From the NCBI GenBank assembly GCA_900546355.1, contig URCM01000036.1:1-26607 (forward strand): a stretch of DNA of 26,607 nt. Reading direction: 5' to 3'. The notes beneath the pieces are model-generated. The model saw nothing but the letters and a program-made list of their open reading frames with translations, did not search any database and was not told where the DNA came from. Positions 11,412 to 19,629 of this stretch are shown one piece after another (the stretch's first letter is position 1; each line of letters begins with the position of its first letter). Both the position numbers and the translations under genes were made by a program. This stretch comes from an uncultured Bacteroides sp. GTDB lineage: Bacteria > Bacteroidota > Bacteroidia > Bacteroidales > Bacteroidaceae.

Positions 11412-14012
11412 ATGAACAGATTGTTGTGTGTCGGTGTGCTATGTGCACTTTTGGCTGCTTGCGCCTCTCCGTTCGAGAAACAAGTGAAGGCGGATTTCGA
11501 AGAGAAGAAAGCTTTGTTTCCGCAAGAAGGTGATTTCTTTGGTGTGCTTGATTCGGAAGGACTTACATCCGATGAGCGGGATGCCCTGATGTTTTTGTAT
11601 GCTTATATGCCGGTAGGAGATGTGACCGATTATTCCGGTGAGTTTTATTTGGAGAACGTCCGAAGCTCGTTCGCCACACGCGAGGAGACGGCCTGGGGAC
11701 AATCGATTCCGGATGAGGTGTTCCGGCACTTCGTTCTTCCGGTGCGGGTGAATAATGAGGCGCTCGACCGTTCCCGTATGGTGTTTCATGATGAATTGAT
11801 GCCCCGTCTGGAAGGCTTGTCTATGTATGATGCCGTACTCGAAGTAAACCATTGGTGCCACGAGAAGGCGAATTACCAGCCATCGGATGCACGGACCAGT
11901 TCACCGCTTGCTACGGTGAAGACCGCTTACGGACGATGCGGGGAAGAATCGACTTTCCTCGTGGCGGCACTCCGCTCAGTGGGCATTCCGGCACGTCAGG
12001 TATATACGCCCCGCTGGGCACATACCGATGATAATCATGCATGGGTAGAGGCATGGGCAGACGGAAAATGGTATTTCCTGGGGGCTTGCGAGCCCGAACC
12101 TGTCTTGAACCTGGGCTGGTTCAACGAGCCGGCAAGCCGGGGGATGCTGATGCATACCAAGGTGTTCGGGCGTTATGAAGGACCGGAAGAGGTGATGCGC
12201 ACCACCGCCAATTATACCGAAATAAACGTGATAGGCAACTATGCGGAAAACGCACCTGTATCGGTACGGGTAACGGATATAGACGGGAAGCCCGTCGAAG
12301 ATGCTTGCGTGCGCTTCGGCATCTATAATTATGCGGAGTTCTACCCGGTTTCATCCCAGCATACGGACAAGGACGGATTGGCAAGCCTGTCGGCTGGTTT
12401 GGGCGACATGGTGGTACTGGCGGTGAAAGACCGTGCTTTCGGGATGCGGAAAGTGTCGTTCGGGAAAGACAAGGAGGTAGTCCTCAAACTCGAACATCAG
12501 ATAGGCGATACGCTTTCGTTCTCGCTTGACATTGTTCCTCCAGCAGGCAACCCTGCCCTTCCGGAAGTCACTCCCGAGCAACGTGCTGAGAACGATATCC
12601 GTTTCAATCGGGAGGATTCCATCCGCAATGCATATATCGCCACGTTCCCCGATGCAGATGCGATTCGTGCCTTTGCATCGGAAACGGGATATGACGCAGA
12701 AGCGATTACACCTTATATTGTCGCTTCGCGCGGAAACGCTTCGGAGATAGAGGCTTTCCTGAAAGAGGCCGCCGGACGGGAAATGCGCGCACGTGCGCTG
12801 GCGTTGCTGGGTACGCTTGCCGAAAAAGACCTTCGCGATGCTGAAGCCCGTGTGCTCGATGACCATCTGTATCATACCGATTCGTTGGCGGATGTGGCTA
12901 CGGTTTTGGCTCCCCGTATCGGGAATGAGATGCTTACCCCGTATCGCTCGTTCTTTCAAAAGGCGATATCCGGGGAAGATGCCGCCCGTTTCCGTGAGAA
13001 ACCCTTGTCGTGGGTGGAATGGTGTAAGGATAGCCTGACACTTCGGGATGACTTGTGTACGGTGGGTACGGTTATTTCCCCCGAAGGCGTATGGAAGAGC
13101 CGTATGGCGGACCGTACTTCACGGAATACATTCTTCGTGGCGGTGGCACGTTCGATTGGCATTCCCGCATGGATAGACCGTGTGACGGGATATGTATTAT
13201 ATAAGGAGAACGGCAAGGATGTAGCGGTTGATTTCGAAAGCGGAAGCTCGGAGCAAGTGGCGGAAGGTACGTTGAAGTTGGACTATACGCCGATACCCCG
13301 GCTGGATGACCCTGCATACGCCCGTCATTTCAGCTTGTCGCGTTTCGACGGAGAAGGATTTGCGCTTCAGACTTATCCCGATTTCGAGCCTTGGAGCAAG
13401 TTGTTCAAAGAGCCTGCCGTACTTCCCGCCGGATATTATATGCTGGTATCCGGCACCCGTCTGGCAAAAGGGGGCGTGCTGGCGCAAGTCTCATTCTATA
13501 ACGTAGAGCAAGGCAAGGAAACCGATACGAAGTTGGCGGTGCGCGAGAGCGATGAGGCGGTCAGTGTCATCGGAAGTTTCAACTCGGAAGCCAATTATAT
13601 TGATGCGGAAGGCGGGGAGACTTCGGTATTGCTCACCACGGGCCGGGGGTATTTCGTGCTCGGCATAGTGGGCGTGGGTGATGAACCTACCAATCATGCC
13701 TTGAAGGACATAGCCGCCAAGGCGAAGGAACTGGAAGCGTGGGGCAGGAAAATCGTGCTTCTTTTCCACTCTCGTGCCGCTTACGAGAAATATATGTCGG
13801 CTCCGATAGCAGGTTTGCCCGCCACCGTTTCGTTCGGGATTGATTCGGATGGAAGCATAGAAGCCGCTATCCGGAAGGAAATGAAGCTCAGTTCCGGCAC
13901 ACGGTTGCCTATTTTCATCATTGCCGATACGTTCAACCGGGTGGTGTTCGAATCACACGGATACACCATCGGCATGGGAGACCAGCTGTTGAACACGGTT
14001 CACGGATTATAG
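11412..14012 (+). CDS. Transglutaminase-like lipoprotein
   Basis: This is an 866-residue exported protein. The lipoprotein signal is MNRLLCVGVLCALLAAC, with lipobox LAAC and Cys17 as the modified residue. A transglutaminase-like core follows: YGRCGEESTF with Cys176, SVGIPARQVYTPRWAHTDDN, and HAWVEAWADGKWYFLGACEP with His209; the usual third Asp is not obvious. Residues about 275-365 look like a carboxypeptidase-regulatory/Ig-like beta domain (VRVTDIDGKPVEDACVRFGI). A second module around 545-600 repeats the RSIGIPAW core but has no Cys at the equivalent place. The C-terminus (about 760-866) has alternating strands and helices like a thioredoxin-like fold without CxxC. It may process or crosslink peptides or glycans at the cell surface; substrate unknown. 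Confidence 0.85.
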   Translation: MNRLLCVGVLCALLAACASPFEKQVKADFEEKKALFPQEGDFFGVLDSEGLTSDERDALMFLYAYMPVGDVTDYSGEFYLENVRSSFATREETAWGQSIPDEVFRHFVLPVRVNNEALDRSRMVFHDELMPRLEGLSMYDAVLEVNHWCHEKANYQPSDARTSSPLATVKTAYGRCGEESTFLVAALRSVGIPARQVYTPRWAHTDDNHAWVEAWADGKWYFLGACEPEPVLNLGWFNEPASRGMLMHTKVFGRYEGPEEVMRTTANYTEINVIGNYAENAPVSVRVTDIDGKPVEDACVRFGIYNYAEFYPVSSQHTDKDGLASLSAGLGDMVVLAVKDRAFGMRKVSFGKDKEVVLKLEHQIGDTLSFSLDIVPPAGNPALPEVTPEQRAENDIRFNREDSIRNAYIATFPDADAIRAFASETGYDAEAITPYIVASRGNASEIEAFLKEAAGREMRARALALLGTLAEKDLRDAEARVLDDHLYHTDSLADVATVLAPRIGNEMLTPYRSFFQKAISGEDAARFREKPLSWVEWCKDSLTLRDDLCTVGTVISPEGVWKSRMADRTSRNTFFVAVARSIGIPAWIDRVTGYVLYKENGKDVAVDFESGSSEQVAEGTLKLDYTPIPRLDDPAYARHFSLSRFDGEGFALQTYPDFEPWSKLFKEPAVLPAGYYMLVSGTRLAKGGVLAQVSFYNVEQGKETDTKLAVRESDEAVSVIGSFNSEANYIDAEGGETSVLLTTGRGYFVLGIVGVGDEPTNHALKDIAAKAKELEAWGRKIVLLFHSRAAYEKYMSAPIAGLPATVSFGIDSDGSIEAAIRKEMKLSSGTRLPIFIIADTFNRVVFESHGYTIGMGDQLLNTVHGL

Positions 14013-14022
14013 TAGATTGGTT

Positions 14023-14086
14023 TTCACCACAGATTGCACAGACTAAAAAAAGATTGATTTGAATAATCAGTGTAATCTGTGGTGAA
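14023..14086. repeat. CCACAGATT-type palindrome before the DUF6125 gene
   Basis: TTCACCACAGATTGCA (14023-14038) pairs with TGTAATCTGTGGTGAA (14071-14086), 15 of 16 matching. It starts 10 nt after the preceding stop and ends 13 nt before the next ATG. Confidence 0.85.
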
Positions 14087-14099
14087 TGAAAAAAGAAAC

Positions 14100-14624
14100 A
14101 TGATGAAAAACGAGATTTTACATTCACTCTCGAAAGAAGAGTTGATACGGTTGATAGAAGATTATTCGAAAAACTGGCTGGCGATGGACGGTGTATGGTT
14201 TCAGTCGGTAGAGCGGACACGAGGGATGGACGAGGCGATGTATCACGATGCGGAGGCATGGCGGAGGTTTACCGTGATTGAGGCAAAACGCATCAAGGCG
14301 TTCCTGGGTTTGCCCGAACATGCCGGATTGGAAGGACTTGCCCGTGCCCTGCAATTCCGTTTTTACGCCAACCTGAACGAAGCGGACATCATCGTGGACG
14401 AAGACGGGAAGACGTTGGTCTACCGCACCCGCGAGTGCCGTGTGCAGCGGGCACGTGAACGCAAGGGAATGCCCTTTCATCCGTGTAAGCCCGTGGGCGA
14501 GATAGAATACGCAGGGTTTGCCCGTACCATTGACGAGCGCATCTCATGCGAATGCATTTCGTGCTTCCCCGATGTCACCGACCCCGCCTGTTGTTGCGCT
14601 TGGCGGTTCCGGCTGGAGGAATGA
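14100..14624 (+). CDS. DUF6125-type cysteine-rich protein
   Basis: This 174-residue soluble protein resembles the DUF6125 family. The start MMKNEIL at 14100 (or 14103) is chosen because the frame upstream runs through a repeat arm. The N-terminal half is helical (SKEELIRLIEDYSKNWLAMD, GVWFQSVERTRGMDEAMYHD) and ends in KAFLGLPEHAGLEGLARAL. The C-terminal half is beta-rich and carries eight Cys: 113, 129, 150, 152, 155 and the triple 164-166 (CECISC, PACCCAW). The Cys spacing suggests metal or cluster binding, or a small-molecule-binding 4-vinyl-reductase-like fold, but function is unknown. It is separated from the lipoprotein gene only by a palindrome, so it could share its transcript. Confidence 0.7.
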   Translation: MMKNEILHSLSKEELIRLIEDYSKNWLAMDGVWFQSVERTRGMDEAMYHDAEAWRRFTVIEAKRIKAFLGLPEHAGLEGLARALQFRFYANLNEADIIVDEDGKTLVYRTRECRVQRARERKGMPFHPCKPVGEIEYAGFARTIDERISCECISCFPDVTDPACCCAWRFRLEE

Positions 14625-14737
14625 TACATTGATTCATCATCCGTATGCCGGTTCATCCCAGAGGGCACAGCGCATTCCAAAGGGAATGGTTAAAAATGAA
14701 TGTCCGCATTCAGTCGATGCATACCCTTTGAAAATGA
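14625..14737. other. Non-coding spacer, short hairpin only
   Basis: No gene is supported. CATTCC at about 14672 and GGAATG at about 14682 can form a 6-bp hairpin just after the DUF6125 gene. Confidence 0.4.
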
Positions 14738-14806
14738 ATATATACTTCATGTGCGGTTGGATATATACTTCATCCGCCTTTGGATATATACTTCAGAGGC
14801 AAAGTA
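14738..14806. repeat. Three tandem 23-bp repeats
   Basis: ATATATACTTC starts at 14738, 14761 and 14784, an exact 23-bp period. The units share ATATATACTTCAT followed by a variable GC-rich spacer and TTGG or similar. The open frame across them has no protein character. The layout resembles an array of binding sites. Confidence 0.75.
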
Positions 14807-14881
14807 AGTACTACTGCGTTTTTTAACGCTATCAGACTGGCTAATTGCGGACATTTAAACAGGTTCTAAGGAAAAATTCGG

Positions 14882-14900
14882 TGTGTCCTCTGTGGTGAAC
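14882..14900. repeat. Orphan arm of the ACAGAG-family palindrome
   Basis: TGTGTCCTCTGTGGTGAAC equals the right arm of the 11321-11391 element, but I find no partner arm nearby. It lies 15 nt downstream of the cutC stop codon on the other strand. Confidence 0.65.
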
Positions 14901-14915
14901 AGGTTTCGACTCATT

Positions 14916-15671
14916 TTATTTGTTTCCGCATACCGCTTCAATCGTAGCCTGCACCCGTCGGGCGGTGGTCACGTCGCGCGAGTATTCGTCCGCGTTTTTG
15001 TCTCCCATGGTTACTTCGGGATTGGTAAAGGTCATCAGGCTCTTTACTTTCTTGCGGGCGGAGAAATGAAATTCACGGATGCCGGTGTCTTGTGCCAGTT
15101 GGCGGATGTTTGTTTCGTTTACGCCGCATCCGGCTAACAGGATGATGCGTCCCGCGGCATAAGCTTGCAACGCTTTGAGGAGCGGTGCACCTTGAGGGGC
15201 GGTGGGCTGTTGGCCCGAGGTAAGGATGCGTGTCACGCCTAACGATGCCAGTTCATCGAGGGCGCGATAGGGGTCTCGGCAATGGTCGAAAGCCCGGTGG
15301 AAGGTGACGGGAGTATCTTGGGCGGCATCCATCAAGCGTTTGGTGGTTTCGATATCGATGTCTCCGTTCTCGCGGAGACATCCGAATACCAGTCCGTCGG
15401 CTCCCGCCTGGCGTGCCATGCGGATGTCTTCCAGCATGGTCTCCACTTCTATGGGGGAGTAAAGGAAATCCCCTCCACGGGGGCGGATGATGACATGCAG
15501 GCGGATATCGAGCAAGCGTCGTGCCATCGTAATTTCACCATACGAGGGGGTAGTCCCTCCTTCGGGGATGCCCGCGCATAGTTCTACGCGCTGTGCCCCT
15601 CCTTCTTGTGCGGCAAGGCAACTCGCTACGGAGTTGGCGCACACTTCGAATGTGTAAGTTCCGTTATTCAT
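14916..15671 (-). CDS. cutC: CutC family protein
   Basis: This 251-residue cytoplasmic TIM-barrel protein is historically linked with copper homeostasis, although its true activity is unsettled. The CutC hallmarks are present: FEVCANSVASCLAAQEGGAQ, RVELCAGIPEGGTTPSYGEI, HVIIRPRGGDFLYS, GADGLVFGCL, VTFHRAFDHCRDP and RILTSGQ. The start is ATG 15671 (MNNGTYTFEV). The in-frame start at 15701 adds ten residues that are only the arm of a palindromic repeat. That repeat ends 16 nt before this ATG, so it is part of the leader or lies just upstream of it. Confidence 0.92.
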   Translation of the reverse strand: MNNGTYTFEVCANSVASCLAAQEGGAQRVELCAGIPEGGTTPSYGEITMARRLLDIRLHVIIRPRGGDFLYSPIEVETMLEDIRMARQAGADGLVFGCLRENGDIDIETTKRLMDAAQDTPVTFHRAFDHCRDPYRALDELASLGVTRILTSGQQPTAPQGAPLLKALQAYAAGRIILLAGCGVNETNIRQLAQDTGIREFHFSARKKVKSLMTFTNPEVTMGDKNADEYSRDVTTARRVQATIEAVCGNK

Positions 15672-15687
15672 TGTTTTGTTTTTGATA

Positions 15688-15786
15688 GAACACAGAGGCA
15701 CGGAGGCACAGAGGTTTATAATTAAGTATTTGTATGATAATCTCTATCTTTTATAAAAATCTCTGTGTCTCCGTGTCTCTGTGTTC
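15688..15786. repeat. ACAGAG-family palindrome between the kinase gene and cutC
   Basis: The left arm 15688-15713 (GAACACAGAGGCACGGAGGC...) and right arm 15761-15786 are inverted copies at 24 of 26 positions. It fills the gap between two minus-strand genes: 12 nt after the stop of the kinase gene and 16 nt before the cutC start. Confidence 0.9.
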
Positions 15787-15798
15787 AAATTGAAAATA

Positions 15799-17463
15799 TT
15801 AATATACAAAGCTGCTTCCACCCAGGAACTCGCGGAGAAGCGAGGTGGGAGGCAATTGGTTATCGGGTACGGACGTGAAATAGCCTAAGAAACGCAGAAG
15901 GCGGTTCGCTTCGGAATATGCCGTACAATTGTTGGGCACTTTACGCAGGAGCGGTTCGGCATAGTCTTTCAATACGGCAAGTTCGAAGAGGAGAGCCGAA
16001 TTGAACATGGCATCGGCATTTTCCTGATAAGGGAATATCCATTTGTCTTCACCGGCACGTACGCTTGCCCAGCGGTTGATGGTGTCTTCGGCACTGCTTC
16101 CCCGGTATTTCGAGTCGCGGATGATGCGCCGGATGAGGCGGTTGTCTGTAGTGGGGATGTAATTGTGGTTATCCAGTTGGATGGTCGTGAGTGCCGATAC
16201 GTAAATCTTATATTTGTTTTCATCGGGGATTTGCGAGGTCAGTTCGGGATTGAGGGCATGGATGCCTTCCAATATCAGAATCATGTTGTCATTGACGCGG
16301 AGCTTTTTCCCGCTCATTTCCCGCTGGCCTGTTACGAAGTTGAAGCGGGGAAGTTCGATTTCTTTTCCCGCTATCAGTTCTTTCATCTGCGCTTCGAAGA
16401 AAGGCAGGTCGAGGGCATAGAACGATTCGAAGTCGTGTTTCCCCTGTTCGTCTAATGGCGTGTCGTCACGGTTCACGAAATAATCGTCTAACGAAATGGG
16501 GTAGGGACGTATGCCGTTGGTGATAAGTTGGACGCTCAGGCGTTTGCTGAACGTGGTTTTTCCCGATGAAGACGGTCCCGATATGAGCACCAGCTTCACC
16601 CGTTTCCCGTTCCGGTCGCGGTGGGCGATTTCATCGGCTATGTGGGCTATCTTCTTTTCCTGAAGTGCTTCGGACACGTTGATAAGTTCGGTGGCAAATC
16701 CTTTCTGGCACGCAATGTTGAAGTCACCTACGGTGGCGATGCCCAGAATCTCGTTCCAGCGGCGGTATTCCTGGAACACTTCGAGCATCTTTTCCTGTTT
16801 CACCACTTCTTGCAGGCGGGTAGGGTTCTTCCGGTCGGGTACGCGCAGAAGCAGTCCGTCGTAATATTTCACGATGTCGAACAGGCGGATGTATCCTGTG
16901 CTGGGCACGAGGCTTCCGTAGTAGCAATCGGTGGTGTTTCCCAGCCGGTAATAAAAAGTGTATAGCTGGTCGTATGTGCGGAGCAGTTTGGCTTTGTCCG
17001 TCATGCCGCGTTGGAGGAACATCTCTGCCGCTTGTTTGGTATGGCATTCGATGCGCTGGAAAGGGATGTCGGCATTGATGATTTCCTGCATCTTCTGCTT
17101 GATGCGGATTACGTCGTCCAGTCCGATGGAGCGGTCGAGGTGCAGCTTGCAGTAATATCCTTTCGATACGGGGTGTTCCAGTGAGATGCTTCCTTGCGGG
17201 TAGAGTTCTTCTACCGCTTTGACGAGGATGAAGCAAAGCGAGCGGAAGTAAGTGCGCATGCCCGATGCGCTGGTGATGTCGAGAAACTCTACGTCCTTGT
17301 TGTAATAGACTCGGAAGTTGAGGTCTTCTACCTTGTTATTGACCTTCGCGCTGACTACACCATAAGGCATATCCAGTCCGAAATCATTGTAAATCTCCAA
17401 AAGGTTGCTTCCTTCGGGGAAATTTCTTGTCTGATTGATGTTTTTACAATATATTTGTAACAT
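15799..17463 (-). CDS. Nucleoside (uridine-like) kinase with TGS/SAD-like N-terminus
   Basis: This 554-residue cytoplasmic enzyme is of the phosphoribulokinase/uridine kinase superfamily. Residues 1-60 look like a TGS domain (MLQIYCKNINQTRNFPEGSN). Residues about 65-260 resemble the second additional domain of threonyl-tRNA synthetase (ISLEHPVSKGYYCKLHLDRS). The kinase domain starts near 285 with Walker A GPSSSGKTT at 296-304, SLDDYFVNRDDTPLDEQGKH and ILEGIHALNPEL. The fusion and length are typical of Bacteroidota nucleoside kinases. It probably phosphorylates a nucleoside such as uridine or cytidine; the substrate is not readable. It is divergent from the Na/Pi gene, with 90 bp between. Confidence 0.88.
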   Translation of the reverse strand: MLQIYCKNINQTRNFPEGSNLLEIYNDFGLDMPYGVVSAKVNNKVEDLNFRVYYNKDVEFLDITSASGMRTYFRSLCFILVKAVEELYPQGSISLEHPVSKGYYCKLHLDRSIGLDDVIRIKQKMQEIINADIPFQRIECHTKQAAEMFLQRGMTDKAKLLRTYDQLYTFYYRLGNTTDCYYGSLVPSTGYIRLFDIVKYYDGLLLRVPDRKNPTRLQEVVKQEKMLEVFQEYRRWNEILGIATVGDFNIACQKGFATELINVSEALQEKKIAHIADEIAHRDRNGKRVKLVLISGPSSSGKTTFSKRLSVQLITNGIRPYPISLDDYFVNRDDTPLDEQGKHDFESFYALDLPFFEAQMKELIAGKEIELPRFNFVTGQREMSGKKLRVNDNMILILEGIHALNPELTSQIPDENKYKIYVSALTTIQLDNHNYIPTTDNRLIRRIIRDSKYRGSSAEDTINRWASVRAGEDKWIFPYQENADAMFNSALLFELAVLKDYAEPLLRKVPNNCTAYSEANRLLRFLGYFTSVPDNQLPPTSLLREFLGGSSFVY

Positions 17464-17553
17464 GATTGTAATAGGTATTACATTTGGTACGAATTTGCCG
17501 TTAATTTACGGAATAAACACCGAAAGCCAATTAACATCTTAACTTAATTATAA

Positions 17554-19248
17554 ATGGAGTATAGTTTTTATGATTTTTTAGCATTGTTAGGCTCGCTTGC
17601 CCTCTTCCTGTATGGCATGAAAATCATGAGCGAAGGACTTCAGAAGTTTGCGGGCGACCGTCTTCGGAATATCCTGACAGCAATGACGACCAACCGGGTG
17701 ACAGGTGTGTTGACCGGTACGCTCATCACCGCATTGGTGCAATCTTCTTCTGCCACGACGGTTATGGTCGTGAGTTTCGTAAATGCGGGTTTGTTGACCT
17801 TAACGCAATCCATCAGTGTCATTATGGGAGCCAATATCGGAACTACGGTTACCGCCTGGATTATTTCGGCTTTGGGCTTCAAAGTGGACATTTCCGTCTT
17901 TGCCCTTCCGCTCTTGGCTTTTGGCATCCCGCTTCTTTTCTCGCAAAAAAGCTCGCGCAAGTCTATCGGCGAGTTCATCTTTGGTTTTTCTTTCCTGTTC
18001 ATGGGGCTTGACTTGTTGAAAAAGAATGCTCCCGACCTGAGTCAAAATCCCGATATGCTGGCGTTTGTGCAAAACTATACGGATATGGGATTTTTTTCGG
18101 TCATCTTGTTCGTGATTATCGGTACGGTATTGACAATGATTGTGCAGGCATCTTCTGCCACGATGGCGATTACCCTGATTATGTGTGCCAACGGCTGGAT
18201 TAGTTTCGAGCTGGGGGCTGCATTGGTGTTGGGTGAAAATATCGGGACGACCATTACCGCCAACCTGGCGGCACTTACCGCTAATACGCAGGCGAGGAGG
18301 GCTGCCCTGGCGCACTTGATGTTTAATGTCTTCGGCGTGATTTGGGTGCTGATATTGTTTCAGCCATTTCTGAACATGGTGGGCTGGATTATCGATGACT
18401 GGATGCAGGTGAGCGATGCGGGAGGAGCGGCGGTTTCGTTTAAACTCTCGGCGTTCCACACATGCTTTAATGTATGCAATGTATTGATCCTGATATGGTT
18501 TGTCAAGCTGATAGAGAAGACGGTATGCAGATTCATCCCGCAGAAGGAGACGGAAGAGGAATACCGCTTGCAGTTCATATCGGGAGGTATGCTTTCCACG
18601 GCTGAACTTTCCATCTTGCAGGCACGGAAGGAAATCAATCTTTTCGCCGAGCGCATACGGAGGATGTTCGGGATGGTGCGCGAATTGCTCCATACGGAAG
18701 GCGAGAATGATTTCAACAAGCTCTTTGCCCGCATCGAGAAATATGAAGGCATCAGCGACAATATGGAGGTAGAGATAGCGACCTATCTGACCCAAGTGTC
18801 TGAAGGGCGGTTAAGCTCGGAAAGTAAGTTGCAAATCCGCGAGATGCTGCGCGAAGTGAGCGAGATAGAAAGCATCGGGGACAGTTGTTACAACCTGGCA
18901 CGTACGATGAACCACAGGCGGCGCACCAACGTGGAGTTTACCGAAGAACAGTATGGTCATATCGAACAGATGTTCCAGCTGACTGATACTGCCTTGGCGC
19001 AAATGATTGAGCTGATAGAGGACACGCATCACGCCGTGGATGTGAACCGCTCGTTCAATCTGGAACACGAAATCAACAATTACCGCGACCAGTTGAAAGA
19101 CCGCAACGTAGTGGACATCAACGAAAAGGCATACAATTACCAGACGGGCGTGCACTACATGGACCTCATTGCCGAATGTGAGAAACTGGGCGACTATGTG
19201 GTGAATGTAGTAGAGGCGCATACCGAGACCAAGGAGAAAAAAGCCTGA
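17554..19248 (+). CDS. Na/Pi symporter-PhoU fusion protein
   Basis: This 564-residue inner-membrane protein is of the Na+/phosphate cotransporter (NptA/PNaS) family, with a PhoU-like cytoplasmic tail. It has the inverted-repeat core: QSSSATTVMVVSF at 63-75 with MGANIGTTVTAW, and QASSATMAITLI at 198-209 with GENIGTTITAN. About eight to nine hydrophobic segments end near residue 320. The tail (about 345-560) is helical and charged, with PhoU-like features (EYEGISDNMEVEIATYLTQ-type helices, REVSEIESIGDSCYNLAR). It likely imports phosphate or sets the phosphate balance. No clear promoter box was found in the 90-bp divergent spacer. Confidence 0.93.
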   Translation: MEYSFYDFLALLGSLALFLYGMKIMSEGLQKFAGDRLRNILTAMTTNRVTGVLTGTLITALVQSSSATTVMVVSFVNAGLLTLTQSISVIMGANIGTTVTAWIISALGFKVDISVFALPLLAFGIPLLFSQKSSRKSIGEFIFGFSFLFMGLDLLKKNAPDLSQNPDMLAFVQNYTDMGFFSVILFVIIGTVLTMIVQASSATMAITLIMCANGWISFELGAALVLGENIGTTITANLAALTANTQARRAALAHLMFNVFGVIWVLILFQPFLNMVGWIIDDWMQVSDAGGAAVSFKLSAFHTCFNVCNVLILIWFVKLIEKTVCRFIPQKETEEEYRLQFISGGMLSTAELSILQARKEINLFAERIRRMFGMVRELLHTEGENDFNKLFARIEKYEGISDNMEVEIATYLTQVSEGRLSSESKLQIREMLREVSEIESIGDSCYNLARTMNHRRRTNVEFTEEQYGHIEQMFQLTDTALAQMIELIEDTHHAVDVNRSFNLEHEINNYRDQLKDRNVVDINEKAYNYQTGVHYMDLIAECEKLGDYVVNVVEAHTETKEKKA

Positions 19249-19335
19249 GCTTTTATCAAGTTGACTTATGTCAAGAATTTGGCAGGTTTGTACAAATATA
19301 TGTTGTAAAGCATGATAACGTAAGGCGTAAATCTG

Positions 19336-19343
19336 TACTTTTG
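19336..19343 (+). promoter_or_regulatory. Promoter of a small transcription unit
   Basis: TACTTTTG fits TAnnTTTG; transcription would start near 19350, 24 nt before the small ORF. No -33 consensus is evident. Confidence 0.6.
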
Positions 19344-19373
19344 TGTCGTAAAACATAAAAACAGACAACTAGC

Positions 19374-19463
19374 ATGCTTAAAAGAGTGAAAAAAATTCTT
19401 GTAGCAGGTCTTCTGGAAATGAGAAACAATAACGTGCGTATCTGGGAAGACATGACACGTTGA
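19374..19463 (+). CDS. 29-codon ORF, possible micropeptide or small RNA
   Basis: ATG CTT AAA AGA at 19374 opens a 29-residue frame: MLKRVKKILVAGLLEMRNNN, then VRIWEDMTR and a TGA stop. The N-terminal half is basic and amphipathic (K/R alternating with hydrophobic residues), the rest polar. It has its own -7 box 31 nt upstream and a terminator-like hairpin 61 nt downstream, so it forms a self-contained unit of about 205 nt between the Na/Pi and guanine deaminase genes. It could be a real micropeptide or a small regulatory RNA that merely contains an ORF. I do not recognise it. Confidence 0.5.
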   Translation: MLKRVKKILVAGLLEMRNNNVRIWEDMTR

Positions 19464-19524
19464 CAGAAGATTAGGATTTTTTTGAATGTAGGTAAAAAGT
19501 AAATGAAAATGGAATGAATAGTGG

Positions 19525-19558
19525 AGGTTGCAGGGCGTAGAGCTTTGCAACCTTTTTT
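19525..19558 (+). terminator. Intrinsic terminator of the small unit
   Basis: AGGTTGCA (19525-19532) and TGCAACCT (19546-19553) form an 8-bp stem with a 13-nt loop, followed by TTTTTT to 19558. Confidence 0.8.
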
Positions 19559-19559
19559 G

Positions 19560-19629
19560 TTAATGTGCTAATGAATAATGTGCTAATGTGAGAATACATT
19601 ATCGCATTGCCACATTAGCACATTAATCA
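19560..19629. repeat. TAATGTGCTAATG inverted repeat
   Basis: TAATGTGCTAATG occurs twice on the left (from about 19561 and, as AATGTGCTAATGTG, from about 19577). Its reverse complement CACATTAGCACATTA lies at about 19611-19625, ending 5 nt from the guanine deaminase stop codon. It is a separate repeat type from the ACAGAG palindromes. Confidence 0.75.

Noticed and set aside
14518..14826. 102-codon ORF over the tandem repeats
   Set aside because: It overlaps the end of the DUF6125 gene and then reads tandem repeats; no start signal or protein character.
17800..18795. 331-codon minus-strand ORF within the Na/Pi gene
   Set aside because: It is antisense to a clear transporter gene; His/Gln/Arg-rich composition is typical of a shadow frame.
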